DNA of 64,000 bases from Ensifer sp. PDNC004 (GTDB lineage: Bacteria; Pseudomonadota; Alphaproteobacteria; Rhizobiales; Rhizobiaceae): positions 806,001 through 870,000 of the forward strand of contig NZ_CP070352.1 of the NCBI RefSeq assembly GCF_016919405.1, given 5' to 3'. The position numbers were made by a program, and so were the translations under genes. Shown piece after piece: positions 51,617 through 60,935 of the stretch. The notes below the pieces were generated by a model. The model was not told the origin of the DNA. It did not search any database and saw only the letters and a list, made by a program, of their open reading frames with translations. How positions within the stretch are numbered: position 1 is the stretch's first letter; every line of letters starts with the position of its first letter.

Positions 51617-54276
51617 CCATGGAGAAGGAGGTCAAGACCACCTGTCCCTATTGCGGTGTCGGCTGCGGCGTGATCGCGACCGTGAGCGAGCAAGGAGCCG
51701 TTGCCGTTCGCGGCGATCCTGACCACCCCGCCAATTTCGGACGGCTCTGCTCCAAGGGTTCCGCACTTGCCGAGACCCTCGACCTCGACGGTCGGCTCCT
51801 GCATCCGGAGATCGACGGGCGCCGGGCCGGCTGGGACGAAGCGCTCGACCTCGTCGCCGACCGCTTTGCGGAAACGATCGCCGAACACGGGCCGGATTCG
51901 GTCGCCTTCTACGTCTCCGGCCAGTTGCTCACCGAGGACTACTACGTCGCCAACAAGCTGATGAAGGGTTTTGTCGGCTCGGCCAACATCGATACCAATT
52001 CGCGCCTTTGCATGTCCTCCTCGGTTGCCGGTCATCGTCGTGCCTTCGGCTCGGATACGGTACCCGGGACCTATGAGGATCTGGAGCTGGCCGATCTGGT
52101 AGTGCTGACCGGATCTAACCTCGCCTGGTGTCACCCCGTCCTCTACCAGCGCCTTGCCGCCGCCAAGGCGAAACGACCGGGGCTGAAGATCGTACTCATC
52201 GATCCGCGCCGCACAATGACGGCCGATATCGCCGACCTGCATCTCGCGATCCGGCCCGACGCCGACGTGGCGCTCTTCGTCGGGCTGTTCTCGCATCTGG
52301 TTTCCAGCAATGCCGTCGACCAGAACTATGTCGCTGCGCATACGGCCGGTTTCGCGGAGACCTTGCTCGCAGCCGGCGGTGTTTCGTTCGACGACGTACT
52401 CGAACGGACCGGCCTTCCGGCGATGCAGATGCGCGAGTTCTACCGGCTGTTTTCGACAACCGAAAAGGTCGTGACCTGCTACAGCCAGGGCGTCAACCAG
52501 TCGTCCTCGGGCACCGACAAGGTCAACGCGATCCTCAACTGTCATCTCGCTACCGGCCGCATCGGCCGACCGGGCATGGGGCCGTTCTCGCTGACGGGCC
52601 AGCCGAACGCGATGGGCGGCCGCGAGGTCGGTGGTCTTGCCAATATGCTGGCCGCCCACATGGCGATCGAAGATGCCGGTGACCGCGATCGCGTCCAGCG
52701 CTTCTGGCGTTCGCCGAAGATTGCCGAGAAGCCGGGGCTGAAGGCCGTCGATCTCTTCCAGGCGGTGGCAGACGGTCGCGTCAAGGCGCTCTGGATCATG
52801 GCAACGAACCCTGTCGTCTCGATGCCGGATGCCGATGCCGTCGAGGCGGCGATCAGGGCCTGTCCCTTCGTCGTGGTCTCCGACATCCTGAAGGAGACCG
52901 ATACTGCCCGCCACGCGCATGTGCTGCTGCCGTCGCTCGGCTGGGGGGAAAAGAGCGGCACGGTCACCAATTCCGAGCGTCGTATCTCCCGCCAGCGGGC
53001 GTTCCTCGCCGCACCGGGAGAAGCCCGGGCTGACTGGCGGCAACTAGCCGAAGTCGGGCGCCGCCTGGGCCATGCCGATGCCTTCGCCTACGAAGCGCCC
53101 GCAGCGATCTTTCGCGAACATGCCGCGCTCTCGGCCTTCGAAAATGCCGGCAGCCGCGATTTCGACATCGGCACCTATTCCGATCTTGCGCTTGAGGACT
53201 ACGACGGGCTGACGCCCTTCCAGTGGCCCCAACGGGAAGGCCAGAAGCGCGCCGAAAGCCGTTTCTTTGCGGCGGGCAATTTCTATCACGCTGACGGCAG
53301 AGGCCGGTTCGTGGCCGTTCGCCCGGCAGAGACCAACCGCACCAATGCCGATTACCCGTTCACGCTCAACACCGGCCGCATCCGCGACCAGTGGCACACG
53401 ATGACCCGCACAGGCAAAAGCGCGCGCCTCTCGGCCCATATCGCCGAACCGTTTGCCGAACTGCACCCGCGTGATGCGATGGAGATCGGCGTCGGCAACG
53501 CCGACCTTATCGAGATCGAAAGCCCTGAGGGCAAGGCGTTCGTACGTGCGCTCATCACCGAGCGCCAGGCGCGCGGCAGCATCTTCGCGCCGATGCACTG
53601 GAACGACCAGTTTGCGGCGAAGGCACGCATCGATGTGCTCGTGCCGCCGATTACCGATCGTCTCTCGGGCCAGCCGGCATCGAAGAACGTTGCCGTCGCC
53701 GCGCGAAAATTCAAGGCGACGCACTACGCCTTTGCCGTCTCTCAGGCAAAGCCGGTCGATCCGGATGCCGCCTATTGGGCGCTGGCAAAGGCGGCAGGCG
53801 GGTGGCGGCTGGAGCTGGCTTTTGCCGAGCCGGTGGACGACTGGGCCGGCTGGTGCCGCCGCGTTCTTGCGATCCCGCCAGGGGTAGAGCCGCTCGGCTA
53901 TGCGGATGCACAGACCGGCGACATCAGGCTCGCCTTCTTCGATGGTCCGCGGCTTCTCGCGGCCTTCTTCCTCGCGCGTGAACCGGTCGCCGTCGCGCGC
54001 AACTGGGCAATCGCGCAGCTCGTCGCTGAACACGTCAACCTGCGCAAGCGCTTCGCGCTCGTCGCCGGCCGTCCGGGGGCCGACAAGCCGGATCCCGGCG
54101 CCACCGTCTGCTCCTGCTTCGGTGTTGGCGTCAACCAGATCGTCGCGGCCGTACGCGGCGGTTGCCACAGCGTCGAGGCCGTCGGCGTGGCGCTCAATGC
54201 CGGAACCAATTGCGGCTCCTGCCGCGCCGAAATCAGGGGGATCATCGATGGATGTCTTGCAGCAGCCGCAGAGTGA
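51613..54276 (+). CDS. narB: assimilatory nitrate reductase catalytic subunit
   Basis: An 887-residue molybdopterin enzyme reducing nitrate to nitrite. The N-terminal [4Fe-4S] site uses C11, C14, C18 and C46 (TCPYCGVGCGV; RLCSKGSA). The molybdopterin domains follow, and the MGD-binding C-terminal domain contains NTGRIRDQWHTMTRTGKS. The last ~60 residues are a BFD-like [2Fe-2S] domain (TVCSCFGVGVNQI; NCGSCRAEI), as in Klebsiella-type NasA and unlike cyanobacterial NarB. It overlaps nirD by 4 bases and cysG by 29. Confidence 0.95.
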   Translation: MTMEKEVKTTCPYCGVGCGVIATVSEQGAVAVRGDPDHPANFGRLCSKGSALAETLDLDGRLLHPEIDGRRAGWDEALDLVADRFAETIAEHGPDSVAFYVSGQLLTEDYYVANKLMKGFVGSANIDTNSRLCMSSSVAGHRRAFGSDTVPGTYEDLELADLVVLTGSNLAWCHPVLYQRLAAAKAKRPGLKIVLIDPRRTMTADIADLHLAIRPDADVALFVGLFSHLVSSNAVDQNYVAAHTAGFAETLLAAGGVSFDDVLERTGLPAMQMREFYRLFSTTEKVVTCYSQGVNQSSSGTDKVNAILNCHLATGRIGRPGMGPFSLTGQPNAMGGREVGGLANMLAAHMAIEDAGDRDRVQRFWRSPKIAEKPGLKAVDLFQAVADGRVKALWIMATNPVVSMPDADAVEAAIRACPFVVVSDILKETDTARHAHVLLPSLGWGEKSGTVTNSERRISRQRAFLAAPGEARADWRQLAEVGRRLGHADAFAYEAPAAIFREHAALSAFENAGSRDFDIGTYSDLALEDYDGLTPFQWPQREGQKRAESRFFAAGNFYHADGRGRFVAVRPAETNRTNADYPFTLNTGRIRDQWHTMTRTGKSARLSAHIAEPFAELHPRDAMEIGVGNADLIEIESPEGKAFVRALITERQARGSIFAPMHWNDQFAAKARIDVLVPPITDRLSGQPASKNVAVAARKFKATHYAFAVSQAKPVDPDAAYWALAKAAGGWRLELAFAEPVDDWAGWCRRVLAIPPGVEPLGYADAQTGDIRLAFFDGPRLLAAFFLAREPVAVARNWAIAQLVAEHVNLRKRFALVAGRPGADKPDPGATVCSCFGVGVNQIVAAVRGGCHSVEAVGVALNAGTNCGSCRAEIRGIIDGCLAAAAE

Positions 54277-55720
54277 CGGACCCGCCCGCATGGAGGCGCT
54301 CGCCAAGCTGCCCGTCTTCTGGGCGCTGGAGGGCCGGCGCGTCGTGGTGGCCGGTGCAACGGACGGAGCGATGTGGAAGGCCGAGCTGCTGGCCGCCTGC
54401 GGCGCGCGCGTCGACCTTTACGCTGAAGGGAACGACGAGGCGCTCGCGGCATATGCCGGCCGTACCCCCCAACACCCCACCGCCATCATCACGCTAAACC
54501 GCCGGCACTGGGCGCCCGCCGATCTTGACCGTGCCGCGCTCGCCGTCGGCGATTGCGAGGACCAGGCGGAGGCGCGGGCATTCTTCGCCGCCGCCCGCGC
54601 GGCGGGCGTTCCGGTCAACGTCATCGACAAGCCGGACTTCTGCGAGTTCCAGTTCGGCTCGATCGTCAACCGCTCGCCCGTCATCGTTGCGATCTCGACC
54701 GATGGCGCCGCCCCGATTCTCGCCCAGACGATCCGCCGCAAGATCGAGACGCTGTTGCCGAAAAGCCTGAAGGCCTGGGCAGCGCTGGCACAGTCTCTTC
54801 GTGGAGCGGTGAACCGCCGGGTCGAACCCGGTCCCCGCCGCCGCGTCTTCTGGGAACGTTTTGCCGATCGCGTCTTTTCGACCATGGATACGCCGGAGGA
54901 GGGCGTAGGCGGGGTGCTTCTTGCTGACGCCGAAAGGCTCGCGGGAGCCCCCGCCATCGGTCACGTGACTTTGGTCGGCGCGGGACCGGGCGATGCCGAA
55001 CTCCTGACGCTGAAGGCCGTGCGCGCGCTGCAAGCGGCCGATGTCATCCTTTTCGACGACCTCGTTTCTTCAGACGTGCTCGACCTCGCCCGGCGGGAGG
55101 CAAAGCGCATGCTCGTCGGAAAGCGCGGCGGCCGCGAAAGCTGCCGGCAGGAAGATATCAACGCCATGATGGTCAAGCTCGCCAAGGCTGGGAAGCGCGT
55201 CGTGCGGCTGAAATCCGGCGACCCCATGGTGTTCGGCCGGGCCGGCGAGGAAATCGCCCATCTCGACCGCGAGAACATCCCCGTCGACGTCATCCCCGGG
55301 ATCACTGCCGCAAGCGCCATGGCCTCCCGTCTCGGCCTGTCGCTGACCCATCGCGACTATGCCCAGTCGCTTCGGCTGGTGACCGGTCATTCCCGCCATG
55401 GCGGCCTGCCCGACGATGTCGACTGGGCAGGCATTGCCGATGCGCGCAGCACTGCGGTCTTCTACATGGGCGGCCGAACGGCAAGTCTGATTGCCGAAAA
55501 GCTCATCGGCGAAGGCCGTCCGCCTGAAACACCGGCCGTGATCATGAGCGATGTCAGCCGTCCGACGGAGCGTAGTTGGCGCGGCACGCTCGCGACAATC
55601 CCGGAGGGCATCGCAGAGATCGGCTACGACAACCCTGTCCTCATCGCCGTCGGCGGCGTGTTTTCGGCCCGAGACAAGCATGCCGCATCGATCGGCCACC
55701 CTCTCGCCGGAGCATGCTGA
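54248..55720 (+). CDS. cysG: sirohaem synthase (uroporphyrinogen methyltransferase/dehydrogenase/ferrochelatase)
   Basis: A 490-residue bifunctional CysG. The N-terminal part (about 15-225) is the precorrin-2 dehydrogenase/ferrochelatase (FWALEGRRVVVAGATDGAMWKAELLAACGARVDLYA; VNVIDKPDFCEFQFGSIVNRSP). The C-terminal part (about 235-480) is the SAM-dependent methyltransferase (VTLVGAGPGDAELLTLKAVRALQAADVILFDDLVS; GDPMVFGRAGEE). The usual GxGxxA of the first domain reads AGATDGA, slightly degenerate. It provides sirohaem to NirB. ATG 54248 lies inside narB. Confidence 0.93.
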   Translation: MDVLQQPQSDGPARMEALAKLPVFWALEGRRVVVAGATDGAMWKAELLAACGARVDLYAEGNDEALAAYAGRTPQHPTAIITLNRRHWAPADLDRAALAVGDCEDQAEARAFFAAARAAGVPVNVIDKPDFCEFQFGSIVNRSPVIVAISTDGAAPILAQTIRRKIETLLPKSLKAWAALAQSLRGAVNRRVEPGPRRRVFWERFADRVFSTMDTPEEGVGGVLLADAERLAGAPAIGHVTLVGAGPGDAELLTLKAVRALQAADVILFDDLVSSDVLDLARREAKRMLVGKRGGRESCRQEDINAMMVKLAKAGKRVVRLKSGDPMVFGRAGEEIAHLDRENIPVDVIPGITAASAMASRLGLSLTHRDYAQSLRLVTGHSRHGGLPDDVDWAGIADARSTAVFYMGGRTASLIAEKLIGEGRPPETPAVIMSDVSRPTERSWRGTLATIPEGIAEIGYDNPVLIAVGGVFSARDKHAASIGHPLAGAC

Positions 55721-56028
55721 TGGGCATCTCCCTGGTGTTTCTCGTTCTCGCCATCGGTCTCAGCTGGCCGCGTTTCAGGCTCATCTTCGAAGCTCAATCG
55801 AACGCCGCGGTAGCCGTAGCGCCCCTCACCATGGTTGCGAGTGCCGTGAACCTCTGCGCCATCGGCCTCGCTGTTGCGGAACACGGTCTGCTTCTAGGCG
55901 GATCGTTCATTGCCGGCGCCATCTTCCTGGCGAGAATAATGCATGCCGTGCCATCGACGCCGGGCATCTTAGCCTCGGCCCTATGTCTTGCCGGCTACAT
56001 CGAGATCACATCCAAGGCAGTTGCGTGA
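55720..56028 (+). CDS. small uncharacterised membrane protein
   Basis: A 102-residue hydrophobic protein with three or four membrane segments (ISLVFLVLAIGLSWP; AAVAVAPLTMVASAVNLCAIGLAV; LLLGGSFIAGAIFLARIMHAV; ILASALCLAGYIEI). ATG 55720 overlaps the cysG stop (TGATG) and has GGAG seven bases upstream, so it is translationally coupled to the nitrate operon. I do not recognise the family. A role with nitrate transport or assimilation is only suggested by position. Confidence 0.6.
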   Translation: MGISLVFLVLAIGLSWPRFRLIFEAQSNAAVAVAPLTMVASAVNLCAIGLAVAEHGLLLGGSFIAGAIFLARIMHAVPSTPGILASALCLAGYIEITSKAVA

Positions 56029-56232
56029 CGGGCTGAAGCGCCCCCGCGCCGCACAATCAAGCACCGGCATCCGCTGTCGCACCAAGGGATATTCGAGTGC
56101 GTCGCCTCGTATCAACGTCCCGAATATCCCAAGGTCGCCACCGTAGGCTGGTTCTAAGCGCGCAGGCAGGTCACCGCCATACCCCAATTGAGGAATGAGC
56201 CCGTGCCGGGAACGCGACGTCGGCCACCGAAG

Positions 56233-56412
56233 TCAGTGCACGGCCGTTTCCGATCTATCGCCGCTTTCCTCGAATACCACCGTCTCGCCGAGCGGGGTCG
56301 CTGCAATTGACCTGATCTCTTGGGCGAGCGACGCCAGCTTGCGGGCAATCTCCTGCAGTTCGGCGGTCGAGCCGGTGGCCTCGCAGGTCTCTTCAACGCT
56401 CCGTTCGTCCAT
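56233..56412 (-). CDS. small uncharacterised protein
   Basis: A 59-residue acidic protein with a good GAGGAAGAG site before ATG 56412. It is mostly helical (AELQEIARKLASLAQEIRSIAATPLGE) with no membrane segment. The sequence looks coding, but no family is recognised. The frame could extend to 56451. Confidence 0.5.
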   Translation of the reverse strand: MDERSVEETCEATGSTAELQEIARKLASLAQEIRSIAATPLGETVVFEESGDRSETAVH

Positions 56413-56754
56413 GTGCTCTTCCTCTTTCGAGTGAACGCAGGAGCGAAGCATATTTCTAATTCACCATATAAGGCCACAAGCCGTCGCGCGTTCTTCATGG
56501 CGGCGCACAGCCATAGGTATAGGCCGGTCGATGACGCCGATTACACCTACTGTCGCAAACACCCCCATCTGCGGTCTCACAGGTCATCAAAACCTTGGAA
56601 GAGTGACATTCCGACGCTGCAAGAAGGCAAACTCGGCAACGTCAGGGTTTTCATCTGGATGCTAAATTGCTAGTTCTTTCTTTGTTCCTGCCCGTCTCTT
56701 CGATGAAAATCGATGCGGGCTGTGACTGAGTGCGATGAAAGCGAACGGGAACGC
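56413..56754. other. intergenic stretch before the helicase gene
   Basis: This 342-base divergent gap holds no recognisable gene, RNA or strong hairpin. Frames across it are short and lack ribosome sites. It presumably holds the promoters of the small leftward gene and the helicase. Confidence 0.35.
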
Positions 56755-58824
56755 ATGAGCGCCGCCTATCTGGAAAAACTCAATGACCGCCAGCGCGAAG
56801 CGGTCGAGCACGGTATCGGCTTGCCGGAAGGACAGGTCGGCGGCCCGCTTCTCATCATCGCCGGCGCCGGCTCCGGCAAGACGAATACGCTGGCCCATCG
56901 GGTCGCGCATCTCATCGTCAACGGGGCTGATCCGCGTCGCATTCTCCTGATGACCTTCTCTCGGCGCGCAGCAGCCGAGATGACCCGCCGGGTCGCGCGC
57001 ATCTGCCGCCAGGTTCTTGGCGACAATGCCGCAGTCATGACGGACGCGCTTTCCTGGGCCGGCACCTTCCATGGCATCGGCGCCCGGATCCTGCGCATCT
57101 ATGCCGAACAAATCGGTCTCGGCCCGGATTTTACGATCCATGACCGGGAAGACAGCGCCGACCTGATGAACCTCGTGCGCCACGAGCTCGGCTTCTCGAA
57201 GATGGAAAGCCGGTTCCCGACCAAGGGAACGTGCCTTTCGATCTATTCGCGCGTCGTGAACTCCGAAAGCTCGATTGGCGACGTGCTGAAGACGGCCTAT
57301 CCCTGGGTCACCGGCTGGGACGAACAGCTCAAGGCGCTGTTTGCGGCCTACGTCGATGCCAAACAGGCGCAGAACGTGCTCGATTACGACGATCTCCTGC
57401 TCTACTGGGCGCAGATGGTTTCCGATCCGGAGCTTGCCGACGATGTCGGCGGACGCTTCGATCATGTTCTTGTCGACGAGTATCAGGACACCAACAGGCT
57501 GCAGGCCTCGATCCTGATGGCGCTCAGACCCGGGGGCCACGGATTGACGGTCGTAGGCGACGACGCCCAGTCGATCTATTCCTTCCGGGCTGCAACGGTT
57601 CGCAACATTCTCGATTTCCCGAACGCCTTTTCGCCCGAGCCCGCCGACGTCATCACCCTCGACCGGAATTACCGCTCGACGCAACCGATCCTCGCTGCCG
57701 CAAACGGCGTGATCGGCCTGGCGCGGGAGCGGTTTACCAAGAACCTCTGGACGGACAGGCAATCGGAGCAACGACCGTTGCTCGTCGCCGTCAAGGACGA
57801 AGCGGATCAGGCGGCCTATATCGTGGAGCAGGTTCTCGCTGGCCGTGAGATCGGCATCGCCTTGAAGCAGCAGGCGGTTCTATTCCGCTCGTCCAACCAC
57901 AGCGGAACGCTCGAAGTCGAACTCACCCGGCGCAACATTCCGTTCGTGAAGTTCGGTGGCCTGAAGTTTCTCGACAGCGCCCATGTGAAGGACCTGCTCG
58001 CAGTCCTGCGCTTTGCGCAGAACCCGCGTGACCGCGTCGCCGGTTTCCGGTTGCTGCAGATGCTACCCGGCATTGGCCCGCAGACCGCCGGAAAGATCCT
58101 CGATGCGATCGCCGCCGATCCGGAACCGCTCGCAGCCCTTGCGGAGATCCCACCTCCCGCCAAGACCGGCGAGAACTGGACCGGCTTCGTCGATCTGGTG
58201 TCCGGCCTGCGACGGGCCGAGCCTGGATGGCCGCAGGAGATTGGCGCTGCGCGCGCCTGGTATGAGCCCCATCTCGACCGGATCCATGAAGACGCCGATA
58301 CCCGCAAGGCCGACTTGCTGCAGCTCGAGCAGATTGCCGGCGGCTACCAGAACCGCGAACGTTTCCTGACCGAGCTGACCCTGGACCCGCCCGATGCCAC
58401 CAGCGACCAGGCGGGCGTGCCGCTGCTCGACGAGGACTATCTGATCCTGTCGACCATCCATTCGGCGAAGGGTCAGGAATGGCGCTCGGTCTTCATGCTC
58501 AACGTCGTCGACGGCTGCATTCCGTCCGATCTCGGGGTCGGCACGACCGCCGAACTCGAAGAGGAACGGCGGCTGCTCTATGTCGGCATGACACGGGCAC
58601 GCGATCATCTGTCCCTGGTGACGCCGCAGCGCTTCTTCACCCACGGTCAGAATGCCCAGGGCGACCGGCATGTCTACGCCTCGCGAACCCGCTTTATCCC
58701 AGCGACATTGCTGCAATTCTTCGAGACGAGCAGTTGGCCGAAGATTTCGGCAAGCGCCAGCGAGCGAAGCGCCAAGCAGATCCGCATCGACGTCGGCGCC
58801 CGCATGCGCTCCATGTGGAAGTGA
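56755..58824 (+). CDS. UvrD/Rep-type ATP-dependent DNA helicase
   Basis: A 689-residue superfamily 1A helicase. Motif Q is LNDRQREAV and motif I is IAGAGSGKTNTLAHRV (about 36-50). Motif II is VLVDEYQDTN, motif III GDDAQSIYSFR and motif IV NYRST. Motif V lies in STIHSAKGQEWRSVF and motif VI in RRLLYVGMTRARDHL. ATG 56755 is chosen because the helicase fold begins there; the ribosome site is weak. It unwinds DNA 3'-5' during repair or recombination. It is shorter than typical UvrD (~720), and no nuclease domain is present. Confidence 0.92.
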   Translation: MSAAYLEKLNDRQREAVEHGIGLPEGQVGGPLLIIAGAGSGKTNTLAHRVAHLIVNGADPRRILLMTFSRRAAAEMTRRVARICRQVLGDNAAVMTDALSWAGTFHGIGARILRIYAEQIGLGPDFTIHDREDSADLMNLVRHELGFSKMESRFPTKGTCLSIYSRVVNSESSIGDVLKTAYPWVTGWDEQLKALFAAYVDAKQAQNVLDYDDLLLYWAQMVSDPELADDVGGRFDHVLVDEYQDTNRLQASILMALRPGGHGLTVVGDDAQSIYSFRAATVRNILDFPNAFSPEPADVITLDRNYRSTQPILAAANGVIGLARERFTKNLWTDRQSEQRPLLVAVKDEADQAAYIVEQVLAGREIGIALKQQAVLFRSSNHSGTLEVELTRRNIPFVKFGGLKFLDSAHVKDLLAVLRFAQNPRDRVAGFRLLQMLPGIGPQTAGKILDAIAADPEPLAALAEIPPPAKTGENWTGFVDLVSGLRRAEPGWPQEIGAARAWYEPHLDRIHEDADTRKADLLQLEQIAGGYQNRERFLTELTLDPPDATSDQAGVPLLDEDYLILSTIHSAKGQEWRSVFMLNVVDGCIPSDLGVGTTAELEEERRLLYVGMTRARDHLSLVTPQRFFTHGQNAQGDRHVYASRTRFIPATLLQFFETSSWPKISASASERSAKQIRIDVGARMRSMWK

Positions 58825-58883
58825 GCTAAGGCGGTGGTGGACCGCAAGTTCGTGCGATCACCCTCGGACGGCCCGAAGATTTG

Positions 58884-59051
58884 TTAGCCCGGCATGCTCG
58901 GCGGCGCGATAAACTGATAGTACGACCACACCGCAACCAGGGCCGCAATCACTGCCAGCCAAATCAACGCCTTCCGCGGCACAGGTCTGGTCGGCTTCGC
59001 CTCCTTTTTCGGCTTTGGTCGTTCAAACTTGATGATGTTGTTGTCGTCCAT
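58884..59051 (-). CDS. small single-helix membrane protein
   Basis: A 55-residue protein with GGGAG before its ATG. The N-terminal half is basic and Lys/Pro-rich (IIKFERPKPKKEAKPTRP). One membrane helix follows (ALIWLAVIAALVAVWSYYQF) and a short tail ends PPSMPG. It probably sits in the inner membrane with its basic end in the cytoplasm. No named family is recognised, but the composition is typical of conserved rhizobial small proteins. Confidence 0.65.
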   Translation of the reverse strand: MDDNNIIKFERPKPKKEAKPTRPVPRKALIWLAVIAALVAVWSYYQFIAPPSMPG

Positions 59052-59253
59052 TCGCTCCCACCCCGGGTAAATTCATACATGTTCCGGCGCGTTCAGCCGG
59101 CGCACCACTCGTGGCGCGCCCCGCCTAACGTCCTGATTCGGCATCAATAAGATGTAAAAGCAGGTTCGCGCCAATCCCGTTGAATCAACATGGCATTCCA
59201 ACGCCGCCGTCAAGCCTTCAGGGCCAGGCGTTTTTAATCAAGAGACGTCGTCA

Positions 59254-59709
59254 TCAAGCCGCACCGTCGCGGCCGAGCCAGGGATCGGGGCCTGGATCGC
59301 GCCCGGAGGCCACTTGGCGCAAGCGCTCCAGATAATGCGTCCAGCCTTCCGCATGCCCCGCACATTGTTCGGCGCTGGGCAGGCCCGTTTGCGTAAGGCG
59401 CAGCAATGTTCCGGGCGGCTGTTCGATCAGGTCGATCTCGATCAGGCTCGAGCCGGGCGGCACGATGTCGCTGCCTTCCCAGCCGAAGCTGTAGGCGAGA
59501 CGATGCACCGGCACGACCTCGCGGAAAGCCCCGCGGGCAAAACGCGCGCCGGTCACGTTGACGAGGTAGAGACCACCGGGCTCCGCCTTGGTGTCGGCCT
59601 CAGTTCCCATCCAGCGCAGGATTTTTTCCGGGTCGGTCAAGAGAGCGAATACTGCGGCGGGGGGCGCCGGGATCTGTGTTTCGCGACGGACGACGAGGGC
59701 TTCTGGCAT
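59254..59709 (-). CDS. AHSA1/SRPBCC-family protein
   Basis: A 151-residue START-like protein. ATG 59709 follows GGGAAG. It opens RRETQIPAPPAAVFALLTDPEKILRWMGTEADT, the hallmark of AHSA1-type SRPBCC domains, and ends with an amphipathic helix (CAGHAEGWTHYLERL). In bacteria these often pair with ArsR-type repressors, but none is near. The ligand is unknown. It is divergent from the cyclase. Confidence 0.85.
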   Translation of the reverse strand: MPEALVVRRETQIPAPPAAVFALLTDPEKILRWMGTEADTKAEPGGLYLVNVTGARFARGAFREVVPVHRLAYSFGWEGSDIVPPGSSLIEIDLIEQPPGTLLRLTQTGLPSAEQCAGHAEGWTHYLERLRQVASGRDPGPDPWLGRDGAA

Positions 59710-59876
59710 CGGTCTTCCCTTTGCTGATTGGCCTGCCCGCGGATTGCTAGCCTTCTGCGGGCGCCGCAATCATAGACCGCCATGGCGGATGGCGCCACCG
59801 CTCGCCCCAGTTTTGCGCTCAGCGCGGCGGCAGAACGGGGCTTGTCGGCAGGGGGCGCGGCCCTATCCTCTCTAGC

Positions 59877-60935
59877 ATGGATTTGTCCGTCCCCCTTGCC
59901 TGGCTCGTGGACGAGGCGAGCGCCTCGCCGGAGCCGGACCGCTTCCTGTCCGACCTCGGCCGCCGGCTCCTCGCCGACGGTTTGCCGCTTGCGGCCGGCG
60001 CCCTTACGCTCGCCGTGCCACACCCGATCATCGCCCGCCGCACCTGGCTGTGGCGGGCCGAGAGCGGCGTGGTGATCGAGAGCCTGGGCTTTGCCGGCGC
60101 CGTCTCCGACCGGGCGGGTGAAGAGTGGCTGGCCGGGTTCGGACCAATGCTGCAACCATCGGCAAAACTGGGAACGGAACACGCGCCCCTCAGCTGGGCC
60201 GGGAGCCGCCCGTTCGACCCGGAAGAGACGGCGCGGCTTCATGAGGTCGAGCGCTTTGCCGTCGCGCCCCTGGCGGTTCTTGCCGAGCGGGCAGCGCTGA
60301 CCGCCCTGCTCGACGCCTATCTCGGCCGCCGCAGTGCCGCCCGCGTTCGCGCCGGGGCGCTCACCCGCGGCACCGGCGAAACAATTCGGGCGGCCCTGCT
60401 CTATGCCGATTTGCGTAACTTCACGGCGCTGTCCGAGATATCGGAACCGGCCGTGGTGATCGCCGCCCTCGACGCCTGGTTCGATCGCCTCGCCGGCGCG
60501 ATCCACGCCTTTGGTGGCGAGGTGCTGAAATTCATCGGCGACGGCGTCCTGGCGATCTTTCCGGTGAGCGGTTCGCCGGGCGAAGCCTGCGATTCGGCGC
60601 TGCGCGCGGTCTCCGCCGCACGCGCCGGAATGGCGCATCTCGACGAGACACGGCAGGCCGAAGGGCTGCCGCCGCTCTCCTTCGGCGTGGCCCTGCACCT
60701 CGGCGACATTCTCTGGGGCAATATCGGCGCCGCCGACAGGCTCGACTTCACCGCGATCGGCCCGGCGGTCAATCTCGTCAGCCGGCTGGAGGGCCTGTGC
60801 CGGCCGCTCGGCCGCTCCGTGCTGATTTCGGGTGCCGTCGCTGAAACCACGTCGATGCCGCTGCTGCCGCTCGGCGAGCATTCCTTGCGCGGCATCGCAG
60901 CGCCGTGCGCCGTCTTCACGTTGCCGGACGCGTAA
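59877..60935 (+). CDS. class III adenylate/guanylate cyclase
   Basis: A 352-residue cytoplasmic cyclase. The C-terminal catalytic domain (about 160-350) carries both metal aspartates (LLYADLRNFTALSE and KFIGDGVLAIF) and the late motif LGDILWGNIGAADRLDFTAIGPAVNLVSRLE. The Asp in DFTAIG suggests ATP rather than GTP. The N-terminal ~150 residues lack membrane segments and resemble the uncharacterised input domain of rhizobial cyclases. Rhizobia carry many such genes. The signal is unknown. Confidence 0.9.
   Translation: MDLSVPLAWLVDEASASPEPDRFLSDLGRRLLADGLPLAAGALTLAVPHPIIARRTWLWRAESGVVIESLGFAGAVSDRAGEEWLAGFGPMLQPSAKLGTEHAPLSWAGSRPFDPEETARLHEVERFAVAPLAVLAERAALTALLDAYLGRRSAARVRAGALTRGTGETIRAALLYADLRNFTALSEISEPAVVIAALDAWFDRLAGAIHAFGGEVLKFIGDGVLAIFPVSGSPGEACDSALRAVSAARAGMAHLDETRQAEGLPPLSFGVALHLGDILWGNIGAADRLDFTAIGPAVNLVSRLEGLCRPLGRSVLISGAVAETTSMPLLPLGEHSLRGIAAPCAVFTLPDA

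Noticed and set aside
56154..56498. 114-codon minus-strand frame near 56.3 kb
   Set aside because: Basic, low-complexity product with no ribosome site. The 59-residue frame at 56233-56412 has a far better start and composition.
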